From an uncultured Paracoccaceae bacterium (lineage in GTDB: Bacteria; Pseudomonadota; Alphaproteobacteria; Rhodobacterales; Rhodobacteraceae), in contig CAJWNQ010000003.1 in the NCBI GenBank assembly GCA_913043905.1, positions 50,003 through 114,002 on the forward strand: a DNA stretch of 64,000 nucleotides, given 5' to 3'. The notes below the pieces were generated by a model, which did not search any database, was not told the origin of the DNA, and saw only the letters and a program-made list of their open reading frames with translations. Within the stretch, counting starts at the first letter, position 1, and every line of letters starts with the position of its first letter. Positions 9,127 through 19,023 of the stretch are shown piece by piece. The position numbers were made by a program, and so were the translations under genes.

Positions 9127-9309
9127 GTGTTCGCCGTAAATACCATCGATATAAATGCATTTGGAACGCCCAAAATTATTGATAATCGACTAAAGTTGAG
9201 TGGTGTTTAGTTCCAACTTTCAGACGTATAAGATTCAGCAATAGATGGTTTGAAAAATATTAGCTTATTAAAAGATTTAAGTGAGTGTAATTTCATTAGT
9301 CAATATTAA
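9127..9309 (+). pseudogene. Possible decayed small ORF
   Basis: A single reading frame of 61 codons between the Blh-like gene and htpG reads like protein (IDINAFGTPKIIDNRLKLSGV, then DSAIDGLKNISLLKDLSE) but is interrupted by TAG and TAA. It may be the remnant of a small gene. I do not recognise the family, and the signal could be chance in AT-rich DNA. Apart from this and the htpG terminator, the 9111-9409 spacer shows nothing else. Confidence 0.2.
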
Positions 9310-9370
9310 GCAAATCACTTCATAAACTTAACATAAGTTAAGAAAAAAATCTTTAATTAATTTAAGATTA

Positions 9371-9404
9371 AACAAGGAGCTGACATATTATTCAACTCCT
9401 TGTT
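9371..9404 (-). terminator. Hairpin downstream of htpG
   Basis: AACAAGGAG and CTCCTTGTT form a 9-bp inverted repeat 6 bases beyond the htpG stop on the minus strand, followed by a T-rich run. The loop is 16 bases, larger than usual. It is a likely terminator or 3' protective hairpin. Confidence 0.5.
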
Positions 9405-9409
9405 TGGAT

Positions 9410-11254
9410 TTAGAGTTTTAGAACTAATTGGATAATATCTTGGGAAAACTGGCGTGTGTCTGTGGGCATTTCGCCATCTTGAATTCTTGCCTGTTCAAAC
9501 AACACTCTGCAAGTAGATTTTTGTAATTCAGTACTAAGTGAAGGTAACTTTTTAATAAGTTCATGATTTATGTTTACTTCAAGTACTTTTTTACTTCCTT
9601 CAAACTCTTGACCTTGTGCTTTTAGAATTCTTTCTAGATTGAAATCTAATCCACCTTCGCCTGCAATTAAGCGAACAGGACTATCAACAAGGCTTGATGA
9701 AGGCTTAGCATCCTCTATCAAATCACCCAAACATTCTTTAATGAGTGATGTATATATCCCTTGATCTTCTAGTGTGTCAGTCTTGTTATCGGGAAGGTTA
9801 TCACCGATTGAGGAAATATCGTATTTGTCTCTTGATATAGAAATAAAGTTTTTCTCTTGAAAAGTTCGCATTTGTGATATCCAAAATGCATCAATTGGGT
9901 CAGTCATTAATAAAACATCAATGCCTTTGGCCTTGAAGCCTTCAAGATGGGGACTATTTTTTGCTTGTGAAAGTGTGTCAGCTGTTAAATAGAAAATCTG
10001 TTCCTGACCATTTGCAAAAGTGTCTAAGTAAGATTTTAAAGTTATGAGTTTATCTTCTTTAAATGAGTGAACTTTGATAATTTCAGCTATTTTTTCGCGG
10101 TTTTCGAAATCTTCATAAAGGCCCTCTTTTATAACTTTTCCAAAATTAGACCAAAATGCATCATAAGAAACTTCATCTTTATTTAATTTTTTCTTTAATC
10201 CTGAAATAATTCGTTTTGTAAGGGCTTTTGAAATCTTTTTTAGAACTGGATTGTTTTGAACCATTTCACGGCTTACGTTTAGATCTAGACTTGATGTGTC
10301 GAGAATACCTTTTACAAAACGTAACCATGAAGGAACTATATCCTGAAGCTCATTACTAATAAATACACGGTTTATGTATAGATTTATGTTTGTTTTCCTT
10401 TCTGGCTCAAATAGGTCAAAAGGCGCTTGTGTTGGAATGAATAATAAGTTTGTAAATTCAAGTGTTCCCTCTGATTTATTATGTAGAGTTAAAAAAGGGT
10501 CATCGAATGATCCAAAGTTTGAGTTATAAAATTCTTTATACTCTTCTTTGCTTATCTCTTGTGGAGCTTTTGTCCATAAAGCTTGTGCTGTATTGACTTG
10601 TTGGCTCTCACCACCCGTATCTTTTATTTTAACAGGAACCTGAATGTGATCAGAGTATTTTTTAATAAGTGTTTGAATTTTTGTACTATTGCTGTACTCT
10701 TTTGCGTCTTTTTTTAGATAAAGCTTAATTGAAGTACCTGTTGCAGCTTCAACTTCAGATTTTGATATTGAATATCCACTTTGGCCATCACTTGCCCAAA
10801 TACTTGTTAAATCTGATCCTGCCTTGCGAGTTGTTACTTCCACAAGGTTAGCAACCATAAATGCTGAATAAAATCCAACACCAAATTGACCAATTAAAGT
10901 TTGCTCTAAATCTTTTAGATTTTCTTCGGTATTACTTTCCTTAAGAAAATTTGCAGTTCCTGATTGTGCAATTGTACCTAATGTTTCTGAAAGTTCACTT
11001 TCAGAAAGACCAATGCCTGTATCAATAATCTCAATTGTTTTCTTTTTGGTGTTTACTATAATTTCAATTTGGTCATCTTCTGGATTTAGAATGCTTGGCG
11101 CAGTCTGTCCAAGAAAACGTCTTTTTTGTATAGCGTCTGAAGCATTTGATAGAAGCTCTCTCAAGAAAATATCTCTATCTGAATATAAAGAGTTAATCAC
11201 TATATTAAGAATCTTACCTGTATCCGCTTCAAAGGATTGCGTGAATTTTTCCAT
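9410..11254 (-). CDS. htpG: Chaperone protein HtpG (Hsp90)
   Basis: HtpG is the cytosolic Hsp90 chaperone, an ATP-dependent dimer. The start is the ATG at 11254 (MEKFTQSFEADTGKIL), four codons inside the ORF-track start, because TTGGAG is then an ideally spaced ribosome site. The GHKL ATPase domain shows the family motifs ELLSNASDAI (with the catalytic-type Glu), IIDTGIGLS and IGQFGVGFYSAF. The middle domain has VFISNE and LDLNVSREMVQNN, and the C-terminal dimerisation domain follows. The 614-residue length is normal. It stands alone between an AT-rich spacer and a hairpin. Confidence 0.96.
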   Translation of the reverse strand: MEKFTQSFEADTGKILNIVINSLYSDRDIFLRELLSNASDAIQKRRFLGQTAPSILNPEDDQIEIIVNTKKKTIEIIDTGIGLSESELSETLGTIAQSGTANFLKESNTEENLKDLEQTLIGQFGVGFYSAFMVANLVEVTTRKAGSDLTSIWASDGQSGYSISKSEVEAATGTSIKLYLKKDAKEYSNSTKIQTLIKKYSDHIQVPVKIKDTGGESQQVNTAQALWTKAPQEISKEEYKEFYNSNFGSFDDPFLTLHNKSEGTLEFTNLLFIPTQAPFDLFEPERKTNINLYINRVFISNELQDIVPSWLRFVKGILDTSSLDLNVSREMVQNNPVLKKISKALTKRIISGLKKKLNKDEVSYDAFWSNFGKVIKEGLYEDFENREKIAEIIKVHSFKEDKLITLKSYLDTFANGQEQIFYLTADTLSQAKNSPHLEGFKAKGIDVLLMTDPIDAFWISQMRTFQEKNFISISRDKYDISSIGDNLPDNKTDTLEDQGIYTSLIKECLGDLIEDAKPSSSLVDSPVRLIAGEGGLDFNLERILKAQGQEFEGSKKVLEVNINHELIKKLPSLSTELQKSTCRVLFEQARIQDGEMPTDTRQFSQDIIQLVLKL

Positions 11255-11277
11255 CAATTTCTCCAAGATTTTTGTAT

Positions 11278-11307
11278 GATCTAAGCAAGTTTATATAAGA
11301 GTTCAAG
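11278..11307 (-). promoter_or_regulatory. Candidate heat-shock (sigma-32) promoter of htpG
   Basis: On the minus strand, CTTGAA matches the core of the alphaproteobacterial RpoH -35 box. It is followed by CTTAGATC about 16 bases later as a poor -10. The position, just upstream of the htpG ribosome site, is right. No CIRCE inverted repeat was seen. Confidence 0.35.
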
Positions 11308-11728
11308 GTACAACTATATTATGGTATTTATTGTTTTTGGTCATCACCTGAACATTCCATCAAATCTATAATACTTGGGATTAAAACCAGTTTGCCTGTA
11401 AAACAAAAACAATTATTAACAAAATAAGCATCTATTTAGTTCGCTAATTTTACACAAAAAATTATATTTTTTTATACAAATTTATAGAGTTAAATAAAAA
11501 TGTATATTTTATACTGTTAGTCATTCATACAATATTATCATTAACAATATACAAAATAAGTATATGATCATATAAATTTTAACATATTAGAATTGATAAA
11601 TTAATTTTCTAACTTAGACATGATAATCAGCTTTTTAATTTTTATTATAGTGTACATAATATTCGTTCCACACCCTAAAATGGACTTCTTTGGGTGGGGA
11701 AAAGATTTTTTAAAGGTATTTGGTAGTT
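11308..11728. other. Long AT-rich spacer between htpG and galM
   Basis: This is a gene-free spacer of about 420 bases. It is very AT-rich, with no ORF of convincing composition, repeat or GC-rich hairpin. It must contain the galM promoter, which I could not place confidently. Confidence 0.6.
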
Positions 11729-12721
11729 ATGAAGCATGTCGGCCTAGCCAGTAATGGTTCTAAAATAATGCAAATAAATCTTGAGCGTGCTGGGTTATCA
11801 GTAAAACTGTTAAGTTTAGGCGCTTGTTTACAAGATTTACGCATAAATTCATACAAGCATTCACTTGTATTAGGATATCCAGATATTAACTCTTATTTTT
11901 CAAATATAAATTATTTTGGGGCTACTATTGGCCCATTTGCTAATAGGTTAGCAAATGGTAGAACAATAGCCTTAGGAAAAACTATTGAATTAGATCGTAA
12001 CACCTTAAACGGCGATCACTTACATGGTGGACTAGATGGGGTTCATTCGCAGAACTGGGATGTAGTTGAGAATTCTGATTACCATGTAATTTTTAAATTA
12101 AATTTACAAAATAGTTATATGGGATCAACGCAAAATATGACTGTTTTAACTACTTATAGATTATTGGATAATCAAACTCTTGAAGTAGATATTGTTGCTC
12201 AAAGTGATATTGCAACTTTATGCAGCTTTTGCCATCATAGTTATTTTAATCTTACCGGCCAATCTGATATTTTTGGACATCAATTGCAGGTGTTTGGTGA
12301 TGCGTATTTGCCCGTGAACAAAAACAAAATTCCAACAGGCGAGATCGCGAGTGTAATTGACACTGATTTTGATTTTCGTCAAAAAAAAGTTTTGTCATCA
12401 TATAATCCAATAGATCATAATTTTTGTATTTCAAATAAAAAAGAAAATATGCAAAAAGTGGCAATTTTATCAAGTTTAGATAAAAATTTAGAAATGCATG
12501 TTTCTAGTACTGAGCCTGGGCTGCAAATATATACTGGCCAAAATATCGATGCTGATGGTCCCGCTGGAAATTTAGGTTCATCGTATGCACCTTTTAGTGG
12601 AGTGGCGTTAGAACCACAATTATGGCCAGATGCGCCCAACCATGATGCATTCCCCTCGGCCCTACTGATGCCAAATGACGTTTACCGCAATATCTCACAA
12701 TTTAGATTTAAACAAAGATAA
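11729..12721 (+). CDS. galM: Aldose 1-epimerase (galactose mutarotase family)
   Basis: This protein interconverts alpha and beta anomers of aldoses such as glucose or galactose. Its 330 residues contain the family landmarks: GATIGPFANRLANG (substrate-binding Asn/Arg), LHGG with the conserved His, SFCHHSYFNLTG carrying the catalytic-type histidine, and the late GVALEPQLWPDAPNH with the catalytic-type Glu. I take the ATG at 11729 (MKHVGLASNG); the TTG nine bases upstream sits too close to AAAGG. It converges on glpR with only four bases between stops. Its natural sugar is unknown; xylB lies about 10 kb away. Confidence 0.85.
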   Translation: MKHVGLASNGSKIMQINLERAGLSVKLLSLGACLQDLRINSYKHSLVLGYPDINSYFSNINYFGATIGPFANRLANGRTIALGKTIELDRNTLNGDHLHGGLDGVHSQNWDVVENSDYHVIFKLNLQNSYMGSTQNMTVLTTYRLLDNQTLEVDIVAQSDIATLCSFCHHSYFNLTGQSDIFGHQLQVFGDAYLPVNKNKIPTGEIASVIDTDFDFRQKKVLSSYNPIDHNFCISNKKENMQKVAILSSLDKNLEMHVSSTEPGLQIYTGQNIDADGPAGNLGSSYAPFSGVALEPQLWPDAPNHDAFPSALLMPNDVYRNISQFRFKQR

Positions 12722-12725
12722 TATT

Positions 12726-13484
12726 TTAAATATTAATGATTTCAGTTTTCCAAGTATTACATTTATCTAAAAGTTTATTGGGTAATTTTATATCTGTAAA
12801 AAGATAGTTTACATCGGCAAGAGAGCAAATTGTTAATGGCGCTTTGCGCTTAAACTTATAGAAATCAGCTACTATTATAACTTGTCGAGATCTTTGAATT
12901 GCGGTGCTGGTTACTATGATTTCCTGTCCATCAAAATCAAGAATATCGCCGTCTGTATCGATTGCTGAGCATCCTAATATTGAGAAATCAAATTTAAATT
13001 GTTTTACCATGTCGACTGTTAGGCTGCCTAAAATTCCCCCATCAGTACGGCGAAGTACACCTCCTGCTAAAATAATTTCACAACTATGATTGTTTGATAA
13101 GATATTAGCAATATTGAGGTTATTTGTTACTATTAGAAGATTGTCGTGATCCAATAGCTCTCTGGCAACTGCCTCAGTAGTTGTTCCAATGTTCATAAAG
13201 ACTGATGCACCGTTAGGTATTTTTTGAGCACATTTTATTGCGATTGCTTTTTTACCACTTTTATTAAGCTGGCGGCGTTTTTCATATAAAATATTTATAA
13301 CACCTGAAGGAATAACGGCTCCACCATGTACCCGCTCCAATCGGCCCATCTCGGCTAGCTCTGAAAGATCTCGTCTAATTGTTTGAACTGTAACATTATA
13401 TAGATCAGCTAGTGCATCTACTGTTACTTTACCCTCTTTACGAGCAATTTTTAGTATATCTTTATGTCTAAAATTTGAAGCCAT
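12726..13484 (-). CDS. glpR: DeoR-family transcriptional regulator, GlpR type
   Basis: This 252-residue repressor has an N-terminal DeoR helix-turn-helix (HKDILKIARKEGKVTVDALADLYNVTVQTIRRDLSEL, about 7-44). A C-terminal sugar-phosphate sensor of the ribose-5-phosphate-isomerase-like fold follows (FMNIGTTTEAVARELL and ILAGGVLRR). In the family, phosphorylated sugars or glycerol 3-phosphate release it from DNA. It is divergent from glpD-glpK, which strongly suggests it represses glycerol use. The name rests on context plus family. Confidence 0.82.
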   Translation of the reverse strand: MASNFRHKDILKIARKEGKVTVDALADLYNVTVQTIRRDLSELAEMGRLERVHGGAVIPSGVINILYEKRRQLNKSGKKAIAIKCAQKIPNGASVFMNIGTTTEAVARELLDHDNLLIVTNNLNIANILSNNHSCEIILAGGVLRRTDGGILGSLTVDMVKQFKFDFSILGCSAIDTDGDILDFDGQEIIVTSTAIQRSRQVIIVADFYKFKRKAPLTICSLADVNYLFTDIKLPNKLLDKCNTWKTEIINI

Positions 13485-13641
13485 ATTTTAATTCCTGATG
13501 AGCAAATTTTAAATGGTGTAAATGAATTTAACAATTATTTTATTAGTTGTAGCTTCAAATATTTGATATTTTAAACATAAAAAAATAAATGTTAAGTCTA
13601 TATTAAATAAAAAAACAATCTATCTAGTAAATTTATTCAAA

Positions 13642-13668
13642 GCGAAAATAATCGAACATTCGTTATTG
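13642..13668. promoter_or_regulatory. Candidate GlpR operator
   Basis: In the glpR-glpD divergent spacer, AGCGAAAATAATCGAACATT followed by CGTTATTG contains two spaced CGAA boxes and an inverted TTCG. This resembles the TTCG/CGAA half-sites used by DeoR/GlpR repressors. The symmetry is imperfect (a one-base bulge), so this is a suggestion. The rest of the 13485-13733 spacer is plain AT-rich promoter DNA. Confidence 0.3.
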
Positions 13669-13733
13669 ATATCTATTATTGTTCTATGTTATTTACAATA
13701 ATCATTTTATAAATTTTGGTAGGATATGAATTT

Positions 13734-15305
13734 ATGACAAAATCCGATGACACTAATACTATAGACCTATTCGTTATTGGTGGTGGCATAAATGGATGTG
13801 GAATTGCTCGTGATGCTGCTGGTCGTGGATTAAGTGTAGAACTTGCCGAGATGAACGACTTGGCGTCAGCCACGTCTTCAGCATCCACTAAGCTTTTCCA
13901 TGGTGGATTACGTTACCTTGAATATTGGGAAATTCGCCTAGTACGTGAAGCACTTATTGAACGTGAAACACTTTTAAAAGCAATGCCTCATATATCATGG
14001 CCGATGCGATTTGTTTTACCCTATCATAAAAATATGCGCTTTGAAGGGGATACACCAACATCAAGATTATTAAATACTTTCATGCCTTGGATGAAGGGTC
14101 GTCGCCCATCTTGGCTTATCAGGTTTGGTCTTTTCCTATACGATAATTTGGGTGGAAGGAAAATACTTGAAGGAACTACTTCACTCAATCTATTGGGTTC
14201 ACTTGAAGGTAAACCACTTCAAAGCAGATTTTTAAAAGCTTATGAATATTCTGATTGTTGGATCGAAGACAGCAGGTTGGTTGTCCTAAATGCCCGTGAT
14301 GCAGAAGCTCGAGGTGCAAAAATTAATGTTCGAACAAAAGTTATTTCTGCAGAGCATGTTAATAATATTTGGAAAATTACTTTAGAGCCAAAAGCCGGTG
14401 GTGCAAAACGTATTGTACAGGCACGAGTAATTGTGAATGCTGGTGGTCCTTGGGTTGAAGATATTGTTCGTAATACTTTACGTATAAATATTTCTGAGGG
14501 TGTCCGTCTTATTCGAGGAAGCCATATTATTACAAAAAAACTGTATGAACATGATAAATGTTATTTTTTTCAAGGTGAGGACGGGCGAATTGTTTTTACC
14601 ATTCCTTATGAGACAGATTTTACATTAATAGGAACTACAGATGTGGAACATTCTGATGTGTCAGAGAAGCCAATTTGTACGATTGATGAGCAGATATATT
14701 TAGTTGAATTTGTATCTAAATATTTAGAAAAACCAGTTACTATTAAAGATATTATTAAGACTTACTCTGGTGTGCGTCCATTATATGATGATCGCGCAAA
14801 ATCTGCAACGGCTGCAACTCGTGACTATGTTTTAAAAGTTGATGAAACAGCAGGAGCACCAATCTTAAATGTATTTGGTGGAAAAATAACTACATATCGT
14901 AAGCTTGCAGAAAGTGCATTGGAAAAAATAGAATGCTATTTTCCCAATGCCGAAAAACCTTGGACTGCTGGAGTTCCATTGCCGGGAGGTGATTTTCCTG
15001 TTGATGGTGTTCCTACATTAATTAAAAAATTAGAAGAAACTTATTCATTTTTAAATAACCTTTGGGCGTCAAGATTAATTAAAGCATACGGTTTGGAAGC
15101 GTTTGATCTTTTAGGTAAAGCAAAGACAAAAAATGACCTCGGGTTATATTTTGGTGCAAGTTTAACTGAACAGGAAGTTAATTGGTTAATTGAAAAAGAA
15201 TATGCGCATACGGCTGACGATATTATTTGGCGGCGTTCAAAGTTAGGCTTACGTTTAACATCTGCTGAAATAAACACTCTAAACAAATGGATGGAGAATA
15301 TCTAG
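13734..15305 (+). CDS. glpD: Glycerol-3-phosphate dehydrogenase, FAD-dependent (aerobic)
   Basis: GlpD oxidises glycerol 3-phosphate to dihydroxyacetone phosphate at the inner membrane and passes electrons to quinone. The start is the ATG at 13734 (MTKSDDTNTIDLFVIGGG); the TTG of the track adds six unlikely residues. The N-terminal FAD motif is DLFVIGGGINGCGIARDAAG (about 11-30). SSASTKLFHGGLRYLE and the later FTIPYETDFTLIGTTD and FGGKITTYRKLAE are typical of GlpD. Length (523 aa) is normal. It is divergent from glpR and followed by glpK, a standard glycerol regulon. Confidence 0.95.
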   Translation: MTKSDDTNTIDLFVIGGGINGCGIARDAAGRGLSVELAEMNDLASATSSASTKLFHGGLRYLEYWEIRLVREALIERETLLKAMPHISWPMRFVLPYHKNMRFEGDTPTSRLLNTFMPWMKGRRPSWLIRFGLFLYDNLGGRKILEGTTSLNLLGSLEGKPLQSRFLKAYEYSDCWIEDSRLVVLNARDAEARGAKINVRTKVISAEHVNNIWKITLEPKAGGAKRIVQARVIVNAGGPWVEDIVRNTLRINISEGVRLIRGSHIITKKLYEHDKCYFFQGEDGRIVFTIPYETDFTLIGTTDVEHSDVSEKPICTIDEQIYLVEFVSKYLEKPVTIKDIIKTYSGVRPLYDDRAKSATAATRDYVLKVDETAGAPILNVFGGKITTYRKLAESALEKIECYFPNAEKPWTAGVPLPGGDFPVDGVPTLIKKLEETYSFLNNLWASRLIKAYGLEAFDLLGKAKTKNDLGLYFGASLTEQEVNWLIEKEYAHTADDIIWRRSKLGLRLTSAEINTLNKWMENI

Positions 15306-15488
15306 TAGTTGCATTTTATAAATCTCTTTTGGAATAATGGATTTTTTATATGCATATTTATAATAAATATTTTTTAAAGTTGATAATCGTAGCTAAAAAG
15401 TTACTGTCCGTTAACATTTTTTAATATTAGTGTAATTAGTTATACTTTTTTATTATTACTTTTTGGGCTTAAATGATTAAGGTTATAT

Positions 15489-16976
15489 ATGACTTATATT
15501 CTTGCAATCGACCAAGGTACAACATCAACCAGAGCTATTTTGTTTGATGAAAAAATGATCCCAGTTGGAACTAACCAAATGGAATTTAAACAATATTTCC
15601 CTAAATCTGGCTGGGTTGAACATGATCCTCAAGACCTCTGGTCAACTACATTAGAAACGTGTGGTAGTGCTATAAAAAGTGCAGGTATTAAATCTTCAGA
15701 AATTACTGCTATTGGAATTACTAATCAGCGTGAGACTGTAATTGTATGGGACAAAATAACGGGAAAGCCAATTTACAATGCAATTGTTTGGCAAGACCGG
15801 AGAACTTCAGACCTGTGTGAAGTATTACGTGATGAGGGTCATGAGGCAATGATTGCTGAACGTACAGGTCTTTTAATTGATCCTTATTTTTCAAGCACAA
15901 AACTTAAGTGGATATTAGATAATATTGAAGGTGCGCGAACCAGAGCTCTAAAAGGTAATTTATTATTTGGTACTATCGATAGCTTTTTGATTTGGAAGTT
16001 AACTGGTGGTTTAGTTCATGCAACCGATGCAACAAATGCTGCTAGAACAATGTTATATGATATACGAAAAGGGCGGTGGAGCAAAACAATCTGTGATTTA
16101 CTTGAGATACCAATGCAGATGTTGCCTCAGGTCAAGGATTGCGCTGATGATTTTGGAGAGACTTCTGCTGATTTATTTAACGCCCCCATTCCCATTTGTG
16201 GTGTTGCGGGTGATCAGCAAGCAGCTACGATAGGTCAAGCTTGTTTTCAGCCTGGTATGATGAAATCAACATATGGAACTGGTTGCTTTGCCTTGTTAAA
16301 TACAGGTGAAAAGCCAGTTGTGTCTCAAAACCGTTTGTTAACTACAATTGCTTATCAATTAAATGGAGTGCCAACCTATGCCCTTGAAGGGTCAATCTTT
16401 GTGGCGGGTGCTGTTGTGCAGTGGTTGCGCGATAGTCTCAAAATTATTGATGATGCTGCACAAACACAATCTTTAGCTGAGAAGGCAGATCCACATCAAA
16501 ATGTTATTATTGTTCCTGCATTTGTGGGATTGGGGGCCCCATATTGGAATGCTGAATGCCGTGGCGCTATATTTGGATTAACGCGTGGATCTGGGGCTCC
16601 AGAAATGGCGAAAGCTGCTCTTGAAAGTGTTGGCTATCAGACTCGCGATTTGCTGGAAGCAATGTCAGCAGACTGGGAGATGATTGGTGTAGAATCAACC
16701 TTACGTGTTGATGGAGGGATGTCATCTAGTGATTGGGCTATGCAATTTTTATCAGATATTATTGGTGCGCCAGTAGATCGTCCAGCCATATTAGAAACCA
16801 CTGCATTAGGCGTCGCTTGGTTAGCTGGAATGTATAAGGGTGTATATCCAAATCAAGAAGAATTTGCGGCTCAGTGGTCTCAGGAAACTAAATTCATTCC
16901 AAATATGAGGGAAGATCAACGCCAATCAAAATATTTGGCATGGAAAAAAGCTGTACATGCAACTCTTAGTGTTTAA
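15489..16976 (+). CDS. glpK: Glycerol kinase
   Basis: GlpK phosphorylates glycerol to glycerol 3-phosphate, the substrate of the adjacent GlpD. The N-terminal ATPase loop is [15 protein letters not shown] (5-19). Other landmarks are [10 protein letters not shown] (about 77-86), [44 protein letters not shown] and the FGGY-type [14 protein letters not shown]. It has 495 residues, matching the family. AAGG lies at the right distance before the ATG. No glpF or ABC-type glycerol importer is visible, so the MFS protein just downstream is a candidate partner. Confidence 0.96.
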   Translation: MTYILAIDQGTTSTRAILFDEKMIPVGTNQMEFKQYFPKSGWVEHDPQDLWSTTLETCGSAIKSAGIKSSEITAIGITNQRETVIVWDKITGKPIYNAIVWQDRRTSDLCEVLRDEGHEAMIAERTGLLIDPYFSSTKLKWILDNIEGARTRALKGNLLFGTIDSFLIWKLTGGLVHATDATNAARTMLYDIRKGRWSKTICDLLEIPMQMLPQVKDCADDFGETSADLFNAPIPICGVAGDQQAATIGQACFQPGMMKSTYGTGCFALLNTGEKPVVSQNRLLTTIAYQLNGVPTYALEGSIFVAGAVVQWLRDSLKIIDDAAQTQSLAEKADPHQNVIIVPAFVGLGAPYWNAECRGAIFGLTRGSGAPEMAKAALESVGYQTRDLLEAMSADWEMIGVESTLRVDGGMSSSDWAMQFLSDIIGAPVDRPAILETTALGVAWLAGMYKGVYPNQEEFAAQWSQETKFIPNMREDQRQSKYLAWKKAVHATLSV

Positions 16977-17105
16977 TTGATGTTTAATATTTTCATATGG
17001 CGTTTTTACTAAGATATTTGAAAGTTTAGGGTGTTAAATTTACTTAGAAAATATTTTTTTAAAGCTGTGTAGTTTGAACTATAAATTCTAAAGCTAGGAT
17101 GTTTA

Positions 17106-18239
17106 ATGTCTAAATACCCCTCAACATCTAAAGCTAGACTTGCAACTCGGCTTGCTTTTTTTACTGCTGGATTTTCTATGGCATGCTGTGCTCCACTTTT
17201 TCCGTTTATAAAAGAAAATGTTGGAGCTGATGAAAAGCAATTTGGACTTCTTCTGCTATGTTTTGGATTTGGCTCTATTATTGCTATGCCTGTTACTGGC
17301 CTCTTGGCAGCAAAACGGGGCTCTAAGTATATGGTACTGTTGGGTGGATTTGGACTTGTCGTTTTTTTACCAGTATTAACTATTGCTGGATCAACTGTTG
17401 TACTAGGATTGTCACTTTTCCTTTTTGGTGCTTCATTAGGTACGATTGATGTAGCAATGAATGTCCATGGTGTTGAGGTGGAATCTATTGAAAAGCGCTC
17501 TCTAATGTCAAACTTTCATGCTCAATTTAGTATTGGTGGACTAATTGGAGCTGGATTGATGACATTACTTCTATCCTTGAATATCTCACTCACTATTGCT
17601 TCATTTGTAGGAGCTACTGTAGCATTTTTGGCTATGTCACTTACTGTTAGTCGCCTGCTTAATGTAAGTACCACAGTAGAAAACCCTTTTGTATTTCCAA
17701 AGGGTATTGTTATATTATTAGCATTTTTGGCTGCAATTAGTTTTTTAGTAGAAGGTGCTATCCTTGATTGGGGCGCTTTATTAGTTATTGATCGGCAACT
17801 TTTAAATATTCAAAGTGCAGGTATTGGGTATATTCTTTTTTCGGCAGCAATGGTTGTTGCGCGTCTAAGTGGGGATCACATAGTCAGTATTTTTAGTGAA
17901 TTTTGGGTTCTTATTTGTGGCGGTATAATAACAATTTTGGGTATTTCAGTTATATTAGTTTCAACTTTACCATCAATAGCGCTAATTGGTTTTATATTAA
18001 TTGGTTTTGGGTCTGCAAATTTGGTACCTATATTTTTCAGCGCAGCTGGTAGGCAAAAAGTAATGCCTGCAAGTCTTGCCATAGCATCTGTAACAACAAT
18101 TGGTTATGCTGGAGTATTAATTGGACCTGCTATAATAGGTTTTGCTGCTGATATTTTGAACTTAACTATGGCATTTTGGTTTTTAGCTATTTTTATTAGC
18201 TTTGTTCCTATTACTGCATGCCTTGTAGCTAAAAAATAA
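17106..18239 (+). CDS. MFS transporter, YbjJ-like
   Basis: This is a 377-residue integral membrane protein with about 12 hydrophobic segments. The N-terminal half has the MFS loop 2-3 pattern in GLLAAKRGSKYMVLLGG, and the next segment GTIDVAMNVHGVEVE plus FHAQFSIGGLIGAG is typical of the YbjJ-type subgroup of unknown substrate. TAGGA precedes the ATG. It follows glpK in the same direction after a 129-base gap, so it could belong to the glycerol regulon. The substrate is unknown. Confidence 0.78.
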   Translation: MSKYPSTSKARLATRLAFFTAGFSMACCAPLFPFIKENVGADEKQFGLLLLCFGFGSIIAMPVTGLLAAKRGSKYMVLLGGFGLVVFLPVLTIAGSTVVLGLSLFLFGASLGTIDVAMNVHGVEVESIEKRSLMSNFHAQFSIGGLIGAGLMTLLLSLNISLTIASFVGATVAFLAMSLTVSRLLNVSTTVENPFVFPKGIVILLAFLAAISFLVEGAILDWGALLVIDRQLLNIQSAGIGYILFSAAMVVARLSGDHIVSIFSEFWVLICGGIITILGISVILVSTLPSIALIGFILIGFGSANLVPIFFSAAGRQKVMPASLAIASVTTIGYAGVLIGPAIIGFAADILNLTMAFWFLAIFISFVPITACLVAKK

Positions 18240-18265
18240 ATTTAGATGATGTATTTACAAGATAA

Positions 18266-18949
18266 CTAATGCTTTTTAATGGAAATATCTATAAAAATGC
18301 TTCTCAAGACATACATACTAGCCGCAACCGATGGTCCAATCCCTAAGGCAAATAGTACAGTTCCAATTCCAACTGTGCCGCCTAAAATCCACCCAGCTGC
18401 TATAACTGCTAATTCAAGGCCGCTTCTTACCCAAGCAATAGGCAAGTCTGTAACTTTTTGGAGACCTGTCATTAAGCCATCTCTTGGTCCAGGGCCTAGA
18501 TTTGCAATTAAATATAACCCGCCACCAAGTCCAGTGACTAAGACGCCAACTATTGCCTCACTAATTTTAAATATATAATTTTCAAAAGTTGGTAAAAATG
18601 GAAGTAAAAACTCAAGTACTAAAGATATAATTACTGCATTTAAAATAGTCCCAATACCCGGTATCTGTCTAAGTGGTATCCAGAAAAATAAAACTACAAA
18701 ACTAGTAACAAATGTAGCAAACCCAATACTCCAGCCTGTAATGTGTGTAATACCTTGAGCCAATACCGTCCAAGGGCTAACGCCAACACCAGAAGCTACA
18801 AGCAAGGCTTCTCCTAATCCAAAAAGTGTAAGGCCTATTATAAGAAATATTACTGACACAAAAGGTGGCGTTATTGTCAGTGCTTTTGGAGAGCTCCAGA
18901 AAAGTAATGGAACCTCTTTAATTAATAAAAATTTTGGCTTAAATATCAT
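18266..18949 (-). CDS. YczE/YitT-like integral membrane protein
   Basis: This 227-residue polytopic membrane protein has five or so hydrophobic segments and the conserved-looking motifs GLGEALLVASGVGVSPWTVLAQGI, LGPGPRDGLMTGL and GGTVGIGTVLFALGIGP. These recur in the YczE/YyaS family of predicted transporters. The physiological substrate is unknown. It converges on the MFS gene with 26 bases between stops and no clear terminator. Confidence 0.72.
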   Translation of the reverse strand: MIFKPKFLLIKEVPLLFWSSPKALTITPPFVSVIFLIIGLTLFGLGEALLVASGVGVSPWTVLAQGITHITGWSIGFATFVTSFVVLFFWIPLRQIPGIGTILNAVIISLVLEFLLPFLPTFENYIFKISEAIVGVLVTGLGGGLYLIANLGPGPRDGLMTGLQKVTDLPIAWVRSGLELAVIAAGWILGGTVGIGTVLFALGIGPSVAASMYVLRSIFIDISIKKH

Positions 18950-19023
18950 TGTATAATTTCTAAATCTATTAGTCTTGAATATTAATTAAAAATTTTAATT
19001 TCAAAAGTAAAATTACCTAATTT

